A stretch of DNA of 62,000 bases from Mesostigma viride (GCA_009746045.1 RPFO01000078.1:1987750-2049749), one strand, 5' to 3'; counted from the first letter of the stretch, positions 25,034-34,129 are shown. The notes: generated by a model from the letters alone, not told the origin. Program-made: numbers and translations.

Positions 25034-26587
25034 ATGACTCTGTTCCCATTCCCTTCTTTTGTCAGCACCCCAACCGTTCGCTCGCCATCGTACCAGCAAC
25101 GGGTGGACTCTTTGGCACAAAAGATCTTTACAGGACAGGAGCTGCAGGACCTTCAGTCGCGCATTCCAGGTATCCGATTCGTAGTAGAGGAAGCGGACTT
25201 GTACAAGCAGTACATCGTAGAGAACGACAAGGAGCTTTTGGGCAAGGTGCAAAAGTTTGTGGCATCCGTGTACATTTACGACATCCTCACGAGCCTCATG
25301 CGCGAGATCAACAAGCGCATCATTCGCGTAACAAAGTCTTCACTGTCCGGCACAAGCCGCGAAGAGGTGGCAAAGCTTGCCAACACGCTGCGTGGGTACG
25401 TGGCTGTGGAGACGGCAATCAATGGCAGGACACTTGCTAAGGATCTCGAGAGTTCCAACTCGCACGTTTACATGAAGCGCGTGCCCTCTGATATCGTAGC
25501 GCGGATCATCGAGCTTGAGGGGGCAGAAAAGTACGGTACGGCTCTGTCACAGAGCGACCTGAAGCTGTTTGCGCTGCCCCCCAGCGGTCTCGTGTCCAAC
25601 AACTCGGTGCCTTACGTCCGCATGTTTGACTTGCAGCCCTCCAACGTGCCCACTCCCACCATGCTGCTTGGAGGGTCACCAGCTGACGACTGCGTCCCGG
25701 CACGCCTTCTGCAGCAGCTCGCAAGCGGCGTGATTGATTGCTCGATGCTTTCGATGGGCCACCGTCTACGACTCGCTAAACTGGATGTGGACTACCCTCC
25801 TTTGGCCGACTACGGCGCCCTTGAAACCCTGCAATCCCAGGATCCGGCCACGTTTAAAGACGTAATCAGGCGTCAGGGGCCGGCGTTTAAGACTCACGTC
25901 CAGAAGGCAGCTCCTGGTACGCCCACTATTAATTACAATGGTCGCCCCCAAGTGGTCGAAGCGATTACGACGTACAGCGGGCTGATGAAGGATATGCAGG
26001 AGCCACTGCGCTGGGGCTCGCGGTACAGGATTTACGGCCCCCGCATGCGCCCTGTATCGTGCACATTTTTTGATAACGTCATCAAGAAGCACATCAAGGC
26101 CGACATCATCGGGTTTAGTCGCATGCGGGAGCAGATCCTCAATGTGATCGACCAATGGTGGAGGGAACAGGGTGCCATCCTTCTCGTTGACGGTATGGAC
26201 ACCAAGGGTGGTAAGCCCATTCAGAGTTTCTACTCCGACCTGCTCCTTGCCGACTACCAGCTGTCAGGCAACCCTGGGTCTTGCCCCAAAGGCACGTCCG
26301 CATTGTATTACGACCGCGACCCTGCTGATCCCAAGGCCAGAATTGTCGACCTGTACATCCCATCAGCGGATGGTCGCAAGGTACGTAATCCAAATGCGCG
26401 ATATGGACCGTACTGCGCAGAGGAACAATACGAGAATGACGTGTTCACTCAGTTGCCCACGCTCGAAGACGACGCCGCGCAGGCATTCCCAGACGAAAGT
26501 CACCGCTGGTTGGTTGGATCGCGCAGGGTTGTCCGACGCGGCGGTCGACCGTCATCTCGTCGAGCCCCATATAGTAGGCGGTACTAA
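25034..26587 (+). CDS. 517-residue protein with Arg-rich tail, unknown
   Basis: Start at the ATG at 25034, since the frame extends upstream to 24890 but overlaps the divergent acidic gene. Mixed alpha/beta composition, including DIVARIIELEGAEKYG, a proline/glycine-rich centre, and a C-terminus (about 490-517) that is strongly basic (RRVVRRGG...RRAPYSRRY). A basic tail on a 500-residue protein in this neighbourhood suggests a nucleic-acid-contacting core or capsid-interior protein, but I know no family for it and see no catalytic pattern. Confidence 0.75.
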   Translation: MTLFPFPSFVSTPTVRSPSYQQRVDSLAQKIFTGQELQDLQSRIPGIRFVVEEADLYKQYIVENDKELLGKVQKFVASVYIYDILTSLMREINKRIIRVTKSSLSGTSREEVAKLANTLRGYVAVETAINGRTLAKDLESSNSHVYMKRVPSDIVARIIELEGAEKYGTALSQSDLKLFALPPSGLVSNNSVPYVRMFDLQPSNVPTPTMLLGGSPADDCVPARLLQQLASGVIDCSMLSMGHRLRLAKLDVDYPPLADYGALETLQSQDPATFKDVIRRQGPAFKTHVQKAAPGTPTINYNGRPQVVEAITTYSGLMKDMQEPLRWGSRYRIYGPRMRPVSCTFFDNVIKKHIKADIIGFSRMREQILNVIDQWWREQGAILLVDGMDTKGGKPIQSFYSDLLLADYQLSGNPGSCPKGTSALYYDRDPADPKARIVDLYIPSADGRKVRNPNARYGPYCAEEQYENDVFTQLPTLEDDAAQAFPDESHRWLVGSRRVVRRGGRPSSRRAPYSRRY

Positions 26588-26633
26588 ACTCGTAGTGTTT
26601 GCAGTGCACACACCGCAAACGTGACGGCGTCCG

Positions 26634-27179
26634 ATGATGGACGAAGTGGATTCGCGCGCATCGCGCTATGCAGCGTTCGAGGAGTCACGCAAACGCAGAG
26701 CGGACGCGTACTGGTCCGAACTGATGTCGCGCAGGGGGGGCCGCAACAAGTGGTCCATATCGTTCAACCGAGATTACATGTCGTCCTGTGGCCATCTGTT
26801 CAAGGGAAAGAAGGCCATGTCGGACGCAGAGACAGAAACAGCTATCGAATACGAACGCGTTGGCGAAAGCGCGCTGGACGGACAGCAGATAACACGGCAT
26901 TGGTCTCACACAATCCCCCACCAGGGGTGGGTTTCCTGCATAGTGTGCGACAGGATCATGTCTGCTAACCACATCGAGTTTACACGGGCTTGTCACGGCG
27001 GCAAGTTCTTTGCCTTTTACCACGCCAACTGTTTCGATAGCCTGACAATAGAAGGTTCACTTGCGGTGCAGCAGCGGTTGCCAGATCTAGGAGGTTCCTA
27101 CAACGAAAAAGAGACCGCTGTAGCAGAGGTGATTCTTGACTGGGATCTGGACAAGCCATGTGACTGTGACGACGGATGA
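26634..27179 (+). CDS. Protein with PARP-type-like zinc finger
   Basis: 181 residues. In the second half C102-x2-C105 is followed 24 residues later by H130-x2-C133. This C-x2-C...H-x2-C order is that of PARP-type (DNA nick-sensing) zinc fingers, though the loop is shorter than usual. The surrounding residues (FTRACHGGKFFAFYHANCFDSL) are consistent. The N-terminal half is basic and helical. Possible roles are DNA-end binding or repair, but a generic treble-clef is equally possible. It ends 45 bases before the next ORF start. Confidence 0.6.
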   Translation: MMDEVDSRASRYAAFEESRKRRADAYWSELMSRRGGRNKWSISFNRDYMSSCGHLFKGKKAMSDAETETAIEYERVGESALDGQQITRHWSHTIPHQGWVSCIVCDRIMSANHIEFTRACHGGKFFAFYHANCFDSLTIEGSLAVQQRLPDLGGSYNEKETAVAEVILDWDLDKPCDCDDG

Positions 27180-27244
27180 ACGCCAAAGTTGCGTTTACAT
27201 GACGCCTATTATATGTCCGCCTATTGTATATCAGGGCTGGGCAG

Positions 27245-27628
27245 ATGGAAATCGGAGACTTCACCGGACTCGCGCGTCATCTCCGAAAGCAAGGTGCTGC
27301 CAAGGTCGCAGCCCGCCCACCCGCGCCAGCTGCACCCGCGCAGGAGATGTCGTTATCAGGGTCAGAGACGCCGTCACAACGTAGCATGCCTGAAATCAAG
27401 ACGCGCGTGACGACGCCGGTCGCGATCGACACCAAGTCTCGAACACCAGGCATGTTGCCCGCAATCGTCGGTGTCGGTGCCGCGATAGGCACCATCCATT
27501 TCGCCCCGAACGTGTTTCCTGACTTGTTCAAGGGACCGGACGGGAAGCTGAACCGTGCCCGCGTCAACGTGGGCGGCGTTGTCGCGGGTGTTCTTGTGTT
27601 TTTGATAGCTAGATACCTTTCATCATAA
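27245..27628 (+). CDS. Small C-terminal membrane protein
   Basis: 127 residues from the ATG at 27245. A proline/alanine-rich linker (ARPPAPAAPAQ) follows a short amphipathic start. Two hydrophobic stretches occupy the second half (about 67-84 and 106-124), with a glycine-rich VGVGAAIG in the first. Likely an integral membrane protein of the virion inner membrane by analogy. No family was recognised. Confidence 0.65.
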   Translation: MEIGDFTGLARHLRKQGAAKVAARPPAPAAPAQEMSLSGSETPSQRSMPEIKTRVTTPVAIDTKSRTPGMLPAIVGVGAAIGTIHFAPNVFPDLFKGPDGKLNRARVNVGGVVAGVLVFLIARYLSS

Positions 27629-27699
27629 GTATCAAGTGCAATAAACCGGTTCGCTTATTTACTGCTCAATAATTTCCATGCGACTCTTATACGTAGGCA

Positions 27700-28443
27700 A
27701 TGATCGCAAAGGACGACGAGCCGCGCGTAGACACTAATGTACTTGTCGACAGCAAGCGAGAGTACATCGAACAACTGGAGCGGTGTTTGTCTGTCCCAGT
27801 GTTTGCAGCCCTTAAAAACGTCCTTCAGGATGCCATGAACGTGGCAGACGCGAAGGATCTCGACGACATGGAGTGCTTTTCAAAGCTTCTCGAAGAGGTG
27901 CCAAGCTGGAATGCCGACATTGTCGAGGAAGAGACGCGCGAGGTTTTGAAGACGGCTCCTTACCTTAAGGAGCTGCTCAAGGCATATTTCGTGTGTGCAA
28001 GTATGATTCTAGGCTCCATCCGCAAGTCTAATAGCAGCGACCAGCGTTTGCGTGTTAAGGTTCCAACCTGTGAGAGGTTCTTCCATTCCATTGTCAAGAT
28101 GATGGCGGTCGACATTGCCGACGATATGCCTCACTATGTGTCCCAGACGGATATGGGCGACTACAAGCTTAACAAGCGTCAAACAATGAAATCAATCGCC
28201 GAGTGCATCAAAACTTCGCTGCACGGGTTTATGCCCATTGACGACATCCTGAAAGATTACATGGATGGCATCATGGGCGAAGACCAGCCGAGGGCGCGTG
28301 AGGAGAAGGATGTCGTCGAGGTTGAGAACAAGACCAAGTCCGTGAAGCTTGGTAATGGCGTGTTGCGCCCTGCCCGCACGCCTGTGTCATACGATGACGA
28401 GGATGAAGAGCAGGTCGTGGTCGAGGAGGAGGAGGACTTTTAA
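27700..28443 (+). CDS. DUF5764-like conserved virion-type protein
   Basis: 247 residues. Residues about 50-120 contain the run FSKLLEEVPSWNADIVEEET, then APYLKELLKAYFVCASMIL and a following PTCERFFHSIVKMM. This order of motifs is characteristic of DUF5764, a family found across giant algal and amoebal viruses. The C-terminus ends in a string of aspartate/glutamate residues. Function unknown, with virion association reported for relatives in some viruses. It is in the same rightward run as the JAMM-like and ATPase genes. Confidence 0.75.
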   Translation: MIAKDDEPRVDTNVLVDSKREYIEQLERCLSVPVFAALKNVLQDAMNVADAKDLDDMECFSKLLEEVPSWNADIVEEETREVLKTAPYLKELLKAYFVCASMILGSIRKSNSSDQRLRVKVPTCERFFHSIVKMMAVDIADDMPHYVSQTDMGDYKLNKRQTMKSIAECIKTSLHGFMPIDDILKDYMDGIMGEDQPRAREEKDVVEVENKTKSVKLGNGVLRPARTPVSYDDEDEEQVVVEEEEDF

Positions 28444-28471
28444 AACCAAGTGTCTAATAATATACCCCTTA

Positions 28472-29152
28472 ATGAACGTGACTATTTCCGATTCGGGAGA
28501 AAAGACATTGTCAACCAACAACAATTGCACACATGGCAGTACGCGGATTGTGAGACTTCAGCTGGCAGAGTCCGCGTTTAGGTCCATCATAGACAGCATG
28601 CGTGATGGGAACGAACTGGGTGGCACGTTTACTATAAATCTCTCAGCTCGCGTGTTAGACAAGGCGAAGGTCACTAATGTGGGCAGGTCCAACGACGTAG
28701 ACACACCGCACGGGATAATGGAGTGGCATACGCACCCGCAGGCGTGCGAGATGGACGAATGCTCGCTGGCCTGCCCCAGCGACACTGATGTTAGGGTTTT
28801 TGTAGAAGACGCGCTGTCGGATAACCTGACACACAGCGTGTTCAGCTTACAGGGCACGTTTGTGGTGTCGTTATCACCTCGTCTTGTTGTTAGCATGAAG
28901 GCAGCGCGAGATCACGGCGTGTTTGATGCGGAGTGCGCGAAAATACAGAGAGCATTTTCCGACTTGCAACGCGAGTTCGCCAACCGTTTTTCTTTGTCTG
29001 CCAACGAGCGCGAAAAAGATGCCCACGTGCGGTGGCACATCACGCAATGGATGCGCCTCGCTGACCGCGCGGGGCTTGACGTTAAACTGTTTCCATGGGG
29101 CGTCGCTCCTCACATGGACGTGCGCGTGCAGTGCTCGCCTGGTACACGATAA
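28472..29152 (+). CDS. JAMM/MPN-like putative metalloprotease
   Basis: 226 residues from the ATG at 28472. The segment starting WHTHPQ has H86 and H88, and S103-x2-D106 lies in CPSDTD. This is the H-x-H...S-x2-D motif of JAMM/MPN metalloproteases, although the spacer is 14 residues instead of the usual 7, filled by an acidic, cysteine-containing loop. Catalytic Glu would be expected upstream but was not located. JAMM enzymes cleave isopeptide bonds, mainly ubiquitin. It could be a deubiquitinase or a structural MPN protein. It ends inside the upstream open extension of the ATPase ORF, 32 bases before that gene's ATG. Confidence 0.6.
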   Translation: MNVTISDSGEKTLSTNNNCTHGSTRIVRLQLAESAFRSIIDSMRDGNELGGTFTINLSARVLDKAKVTNVGRSNDVDTPHGIMEWHTHPQACEMDECSLACPSDTDVRVFVEDALSDNLTHSVFSLQGTFVVSLSPRLVVSMKAARDHGVFDAECAKIQRAFSDLQREFANRFSLSANEREKDAHVRWHITQWMRLADRAGLDVKLFPWGVAPHMDVRVQCSPGTR

Positions 29153-29184
29153 TTTCCGCTTGTGCTTTTGTGGTAGGCGACCGC

Positions 29185-29961
29185 ATGGACGTCGCCCTTA
29201 GAAAATTTGATCCCTCGCGCATTAAAGATGACAGTGTGGTGTGCATTGTATCAAAACGAGGGTCAGGCAAGACGACGCTGGCCACCGACATAATGTACCA
29301 CAAGCGCCACATCCCATCAGGCATAGTGCTCTCGGGCACAGAGGGGTCAAACAAGCACTGGGGAAAATACATCCCTCCTCTGTTTATATACGACCAGTTC
29401 AACCGAGGCGCCCTCAAGGCGCTAATAAAGAGCCAGAAGGCTAAGTCTAGACGCGGCGACACATCGCACGCTTTTGTTGTAATGGACGACTGCGTATACG
29501 ATTCGACCGTGATGCGCGACCCGTGCATTCAGGAGATCGCCCTGAACGGACGGCACATGAACATATTCTTCTTGTTCATCACTCAATACACGATGAATGT
29601 CTGGCCAGTTATTCGCAGCAACATCGATTACGTGTTTGCGCTGAAAGAAAACATCATCATGAACCGCGAGAAGCTGTACAAGAATTTTTTTGGCATTGTG
29701 CCGACGTTTGAGGCGTTTTGCCACATCTTGAACGAATGCACGCAAAACTACGAATGCCTGGTGATCGACCACACCAGCGGTTCTAACAAACTGGAGGACG
29801 TGATTTTCTGGTACAAGGGTGAGATGCGTCCGCCATTCAAGGTCGGATCAAGCAAGTTTTGGAAATACGGGCACGCGCATCACGATCCCAACAAACATGA
29901 CTCAGACAGTGACGACGACAGGAAACGCGTGTCCACTCGCGTCGTCAAACACGACAACTAG
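29185..29961 (+). CDS. A32-like DNA-packaging ATPase (FtsK/HerA superfamily)
   Basis: 258 residues from the ATG at 29185. Walker A is SKRGSGKT (residues 23-30) and Walker B is AFVVMDD (96-102), followed by LFITQYT, typical of the A32 family (sensor-type glutamine). The length matches NCLDV A32 homologues. These ATPases translocate genomic DNA into the capsid during assembly and are a hallmark gene of Nucleocytoviricota. The C-terminus is rich in H, D and S (HHDPNKHDSDSDDD). It is flanked by the JAMM-like gene, whose end lies inside the discarded upstream open frame. Confidence 0.92.
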   Translation: MDVALRKFDPSRIKDDSVVCIVSKRGSGKTTLATDIMYHKRHIPSGIVLSGTEGSNKHWGKYIPPLFIYDQFNRGALKALIKSQKAKSRRGDTSHAFVVMDDCVYDSTVMRDPCIQEIALNGRHMNIFFLFITQYTMNVWPVIRSNIDYVFALKENIIMNREKLYKNFFGIVPTFEAFCHILNECTQNYECLVIDHTSGSNKLEDVIFWYKGEMRPPFKVGSSKFWKYGHAHHDPNKHDSDSDDDRKRVSTRVVKHDN

Positions 29962-30013
29962 ACAGCAGTTGCGAACTGTCCTGCCCCTTTCTTATTTAAT
30001 ATCGCAAAGTTGT

Positions 30014-30020
30014 TATAAAT
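30014..30020 (+). promoter_or_regulatory. TATAAAT element at the ATG
   Basis: TATAAAT abuts the ATG at 30021. Similar elements occur at 21559 and at 60117-60126. Placement next to the start matches AT-rich late promoters of large DNA viruses, but this is by eye. Confidence 0.35.
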
Positions 30021-30869
30021 ATGAAGAGGGCCAAGCTAGAGCGAGTTCGAGAAAAGCGCAAACTAGAGCGACAAGAAATTCCAACAGGGTGGTCGCTATC
30101 AAACGAAGGCAAAAAGTATCCGTTAAACTTTGTAGTTGAGCCAAGTTATTATGACGGTGGTCTAAAGAATGTGTTTGTGGAGTTTCCTGATGGCTATAAA
30201 ACTCCACTGAGCATGGGAAATCAGCACCTAGGTAAACTTATACCTTCAAAGACAAAAGATGGCGCTTTGTATTATGAAAAATTTTACATAAACGCGTCGC
30301 CACACGCGCATCGACCATTAGCCTCAGAGGAAGAAAGTAAGTCCGTTAAAGGGTTGGGAAAAGAGATGTTTCGTTTGGGCACGGAGCTCAACCGGCTATC
30401 TTTGTCAGACCCTGTGAACGGTAAGGTCAGACTAACCGCATCCGGGGGAAATCCATACCCAATTTTTCCTGGAACAGATGATGAGGCGTTAGCCATTATA
30501 CGCAAATATCCAGTCACAAGGGAGGATTGGGAACAAGAGACGGTGCCGCGCATACCCCAGAATGACAACAGACGTTTTCGAACCGAGATGATGATGCTTG
30601 CAAGCAGCATAAATAACAATCAGAGACTTGTAGACTACTACAAGACCCTGGGGATGGAGGTGTCTGATCTATCCAATGGCATGCAGGTGGAAATGGAGTC
30701 GACTCCCGACAAAATCATCAGGGCGTGCACAGGCCACGGGTGCACAAACCAACACTGCGTCCGCCCCAGGGGCCACTGCGGGGTATGGAACTTTAGGAAT
30801 AAGCGGTGGTGCGCAAACCCGTTGCAACCTAGATGCATAGGATACTGCACAAGGCATCTGCGCAAATAA
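30021..30869 (+). CDS. Hypothetical protein with C-terminal cysteine-rich domain
   Basis: 282 residues. An N-terminal basic helix (MKRAKLERVREKRKLERQE) leads to a middle of mixed structure. The last 45 residues hold eight or more cysteines with histidines, ending CANPLQPRCIGYCTRH, a C-terminal variant of the zinc module seen elsewhere (C-x10-C-x11-C-x2-H). The body has lower G/C than its neighbours to the eye, for example the TATTATGACGGT stretches near its start, which may reflect separate origin. Function unknown. Confidence 0.7.
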   Translation: MKRAKLERVREKRKLERQEIPTGWSLSNEGKKYPLNFVVEPSYYDGGLKNVFVEFPDGYKTPLSMGNQHLGKLIPSKTKDGALYYEKFYINASPHAHRPLASEEESKSVKGLGKEMFRLGTELNRLSLSDPVNGKVRLTASGGNPYPIFPGTDDEALAIIRKYPVTREDWEQETVPRIPQNDNRRFRTEMMMLASSINNNQRLVDYYKTLGMEVSDLSNGMQVEMESTPDKIIRACTGHGCTNQHCVRPRGHCGVWNFRNKRWCANPLQPRCIGYCTRHLRK

Positions 30870-30903
30870 ATGGCGCGATCCATGCATGCGTAAGAGGGAA
30901 AAT

Positions 30904-31497
30904 TTATGCAGACCGCTGAAAGCCTGTCCTCAATGCCCGCTTCCGCTCCCTGTCCTTCTCGCGAAGCGCCTCCAAAGCAACCGTGGACAGGGATGCCCTC
31001 CAATCCCGTTTGCGCTTGTTGTCCTTCGCGCGGCGTTCCTCGGGAGTTTTGCGGATGGCAGCCATTGCCAGCTCTGCCTCGACGAGCTTCGCCTGCGCGG
31101 TGTCAGCCTCGATAGATTTCTCCTTTTCGCGGATGCGGACATCAATCAAAAGGCGTTCTTCGCGCATGGATAACAATCTGCACGCCTCGGCCTTGTGCCA
31201 AATTTCCGCGGATGCGCGCACCATTTCCGGTGACTTGAGGCAGGTAGCAGACAGGACCATTTTAGTGAAGGATCCGAGGTCGGGGAATTCCACGCCACCA
31301 AAAAAGAAGCTCGAGCTGAGGCGAGGTTCACGATTGGCAGCCGAACCGCCTGACACCTTGTGGTGGACCGGACACGGACAGGAGGTGCCAAAGCCTGGGG
31401 GCAGGACGTCGGGCGTTAAGGCATCCTCGCGAGTTTCACCGCTGGTCTGTCGGGCAGCCATAATTGAACTCTCGGAGTCTGCAGAAGGGCTTTCCAT
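30904..31497 (-). CDS. Charged coiled-coil protein
   Basis: 197 residues from the ATG at 31497 (the longer frame from 31680 is arginine-rich and implausible at its start). There is an N-terminal disordered stretch with a CPCPVHH motif. From about 95 onward the sequence is helical and heptad-like, rich in E, A, R and K (EERRAKDNKRKRDW, ...LREKDRERKRALR), ending in a basic helix. Likely DNA- or RNA-associated, or a scaffold. No family was recognised. Confidence 0.62.
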   Translation of the reverse strand: MESPSADSESSIMAARQTSGETREDALTPDVLPPGFGTSCPCPVHHKVSGGSAANREPRLSSSFFFGGVEFPDLGSFTKMVLSATCLKSPEMVRASAEIWHKAEACRLLSMREERLLIDVRIREKEKSIEADTAQAKLVEAELAMAAIRKTPEERRAKDNKRKRDWRASLSTVALEALREKDRERKRALRTGFQRSA

Positions 31498-31953
31498 GGT
31501 TCGCAAATGACACGAGCGACCGAGTCTTTTGTACAGAGGACAGGCGCGTTGCGGGAGGCGAAGTCGTTTATGCATAGTGCACTTGTTCGCTCGACTTTTG
31601 TGTTCCTGTCTTCTGTCCGCTTGACGCGCACACGTGTCAGTAGAAATCGACCTGACGAACCGGGCGTACAGTGTCAGCACTAGAAAAAAGTGGCGTCGCT
31701 ATTTTTCCGTTAGAAATATTGAACCGTCAAAGCCTTCCACCGGCCGGTGGCACACGTGTCAGTGGAAGCCGCAAAAGTGTGTGACACGCGGCAGAGCCCC
31801 GGCGGGAGGCAGATTTTTTGCACCGTGAGGGGAACGGCGCTCATATATCGCGGGGAACAAACAGTTTATTGAAGTATTTAGAAGGTTCATTGTCGAGCGC
31901 CATCACAACTCGCCCGACCCAGCAAAACATCTATTAGACATCCCAACTTTTCC
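31498..31953. other. 456-bp intergenic region with short direct repeat
   Basis: No convincing gene. A 17-base near-identical repeat (CACACGTGTCAGTAGAA/CACACGTGTCAGTGGAA) lies at 31629-31645 and 31751-31767, and includes a CACGTG palindrome. The stretch separates the leftward coiled-coil gene and the rightward gene at 31954 and probably holds both promoters. A long A/T-rich patch is near 31680-31720. Confidence 0.5.
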
Positions 31954-32715
31954 ATGTCAAGCATCACTGATACGCTAGAGATTGACGGTCGACCGTGTTC
32001 CTGGTCTAAAAACGAGCCTGAGTCTGTTGACCCACGCAAGAACGCGCGCGACAACGCCGACCACTCGAAGATGGCGCCAGCGGGGTCGTGCCCCGCAAAC
32101 CAGGCGAACGCGTCAAGCCGCCCGCCCAAAATCTCTACCGTGCTATCCAAGCGCGAAGAGGCATTCCAGAGCCTGATTTTGCGCCCTCTTGTCTATGTCC
32201 CAGGGCACATAATCGACCATGTGTCATCCAACTTGTATGAAAATGCCAACGAGTTTTCGAGGGGAGACAATGCTGCTACCTTCCTTGTCTCGTACGCGGT
32301 GTACGAGCAGTCGCCATTGATCAGACGCATGTTGGTGCAGACGGCATGCCCTTTCATTGTCGAAAGACAGGTTACCACGTGCATGAAGACCTTTACGTCC
32401 GGCGCATTTTGCAAACTGTACAGAGCCCTTTTTCCAGCGGAATGCGACTGCTTTGAGTTCATCGTTTTCAAGAACGGAGAGCTGTGCATGGCGGATCACG
32501 TCCAAGAGACGCTGGATCACGTCCAACAGACACTGATCTCATCATTCGGCAGCATTCGTGACACGGCCGACGGGTACTACTGGAACAATTTCGATGAACA
32601 ACGGCTGAACAGGGAGACTGACACGTATGATGAAGCCTTAAGCAAGGCGGCCTCCGCCGTTCTCGCGTACTGCGAGTTGTACTTTCCGCCCTCGCACCGT
32701 GTCAGGTTGACGTAG
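31954..32715 (+). CDS. Hypothetical protein
   Basis: 253 residues. Polar N-terminus (first 55 residues, low complexity), then a mixed alpha/beta fold with several cysteines that do not make a recognised motif. A perfect in-frame 7-codon duplication (DHVQETL then DHVQQTL) lies at about 181-194, from a 21-base tandem repeat at 32493-32534. It ends 11 bases before the convergent MCP gene. Family unknown. Confidence 0.68.
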   Translation: MSSITDTLEIDGRPCSWSKNEPESVDPRKNARDNADHSKMAPAGSCPANQANASSRPPKISTVLSKREEAFQSLILRPLVYVPGHIIDHVSSNLYENANEFSRGDNAATFLVSYAVYEQSPLIRRMLVQTACPFIVERQVTTCMKTFTSGAFCKLYRALFPAECDCFEFIVFKNGELCMADHVQETLDHVQQTLISSFGSIRDTADGYYWNNFDEQRLNRETDTYDEALSKAASAVLAYCELYFPPSHRVRLT

Positions 32716-32726
32716 TTGTAACACTA

Positions 32727-34100
32727 CTACGATGCAAACCGTAGCCCACCCATCCCATTTGTGATTTTAAGGATGTTGAATGACCGGGCATAAATGGTGA
32801 TCACGCCCTTTGGCAGGTTGGTGCCCATACCCTTTAATACCAATTTGACCGAATCCAATCGTGAAAAGTTGATGGAACCTGTCGGCTTCCAATCCTCTGG
32901 CTTCAAGGCAAACGGGATGACGTACACGTGCCTGTCACTCGGAATGCGCGTGTGCGCCTCAAGGGGCAAGTAGTAGGAGAAGTAGATAGGGTCGCGGCCT
33001 TCGCCGAACATCTGCTGCGAGTTCAGTGTCAGGTTGGCCGTGGAAAACAGGTGTCCATCAGGGTTGTTCTTGTTGGTAAAGTTCCATACAGATTGCGTCG
33101 GGTCCAGTGACATGGTTGGGTCTGTCAGACGTTCGTCGGCTTTGTAGAAGAAAATTAGCTCCTTGACAGGGTGTGAAAAGGGCAGCGTGATGGTTTCGAG
33201 ATCCGTTTTCTCGACAAAGTGATCGTACTGCTGCGTGGCAGTGATGAGGTACTCGTGCGCGCTTGTCGCAAACTGCCGGCGTTCAAAGTCATCCAGGTAC
33301 ACGTAGCGAACCACAAGCCGCATCTTCGTGATGTCGGGGTACCATTTGATCATATCAGCGCGATAGGTGTCCGCAACGGGCGGGTTGGCGGTGCTGGTCA
33401 AAAGATTCCACAAAACAGGAGCGGAGGACTTGGTGGTAGAAGGGTAGTTCGGTCCGCCAGCAAGGTGCGTGAAAATCTCGTCCTTTGTAGCCAGCTGAAC
33501 GCGGATGCGCGCGTCGTGATACTGCAGGGCGATGATGGGCAGCGACATGCCCTCGTCCAGACAGAACGAGAAGTGCAGAGGGACGTACAGGAAGGTCGGG
33601 TCGAGCGCGGTGTGGCCGCCGCCAAACTTCTTCGTCACGCCTCCGTGCCGGGACGGAGCCGTTTCGACATGGCTGGTGCTAGGATCGCGCGACAGTTGGT
33701 CCCACACGTGCATGAACTCGCCAGTCATCTCTTCGATGGTGTACCCGCCGATGCGAAACTCGACGCGCTTGACGAGCACGCGCGCGACGTCGTTGTAGAA
33801 GGCGTCAAACATCTTCCACCAAACCGTTCCGGTTGCTTGCGTTTGTGTTCTCCACTCCACCATCTTTGGAAGCTCGATGTACACGTACGCCTTGGTAATG
33901 AGATCTCCACTCTTAGGAAGCTGGAACTCGACCATGCGCCCGAAGCCCGGTACGCCGCTTGTCGGCACCACCTCGGTGTCCGCAAACGAAAAGTTCGTGT
34001 GCCTGGGATACATGCTCTTGAAGAAAGTGACCTCGGGTGACACGGTGAGCATGGCATCTTGAGGGCCCTTGGCGCGCAGACACAGAACCGCGTGGGACAT
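32727..34100 (-). CDS. Major capsid protein paralogue 1 (double jelly-roll)
   Basis: 457 residues, shortest of four MCP copies. N-terminus shows the NCLDV capsid signature: FFKSMYPRHTNFSF after a short leader. The second jelly-roll carries YVYLDDFERRQFA and FSHPVKELIFFYK, and the last 120 residues hold DPIYFSYYLPLEAHTRIP and the end MGGLRFAS. These match family features shared by the three others. The double jelly-roll trimer forms the pseudo-hexameric capsomer. It lies leftward in an island with MCP 2, the large fibre and MCP 3. Which copy is the main shell protein cannot be told here. Confidence 0.92.
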   Translation of the reverse strand: MSHAVLCLRAKGPQDAMLTVSPEVTFFKSMYPRHTNFSFADTEVVPTSGVPGFGRMVEFQLPKSGDLITKAYVYIELPKMVEWRTQTQATGTVWWKMFDAFYNDVARVLVKRVEFRIGGYTIEEMTGEFMHVWDQLSRDPSTSHVETAPSRHGGVTKKFGGGHTALDPTFLYVPLHFSFCLDEGMSLPIIALQYHDARIRVQLATKDEIFTHLAGGPNYPSTTKSSAPVLWNLLTSTANPPVADTYRADMIKWYPDITKMRLVVRYVYLDDFERRQFATSAHEYLITATQQYDHFVEKTDLETITLPFSHPVKELIFFYKADERLTDPTMSLDPTQSVWNFTNKNNPDGHLFSTANLTLNSQQMFGEGRDPIYFSYYLPLEAHTRIPSDRHVYVIPFALKPEDWKPTGSINFSRLDSVKLVLKGMGTNLPKGVITIYARSFNILKITNGMGGLRFAS

Positions 34101-34129
34101 GTTTTATACAATCACGATAGATAATTTCT

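Noticed and set aside
33219-34040. 273-residue rightward frame inside MCP 1
   Set aside because: Shadow of the conserved MCP gene: histidine, arginine and valine-rich antisense composition.
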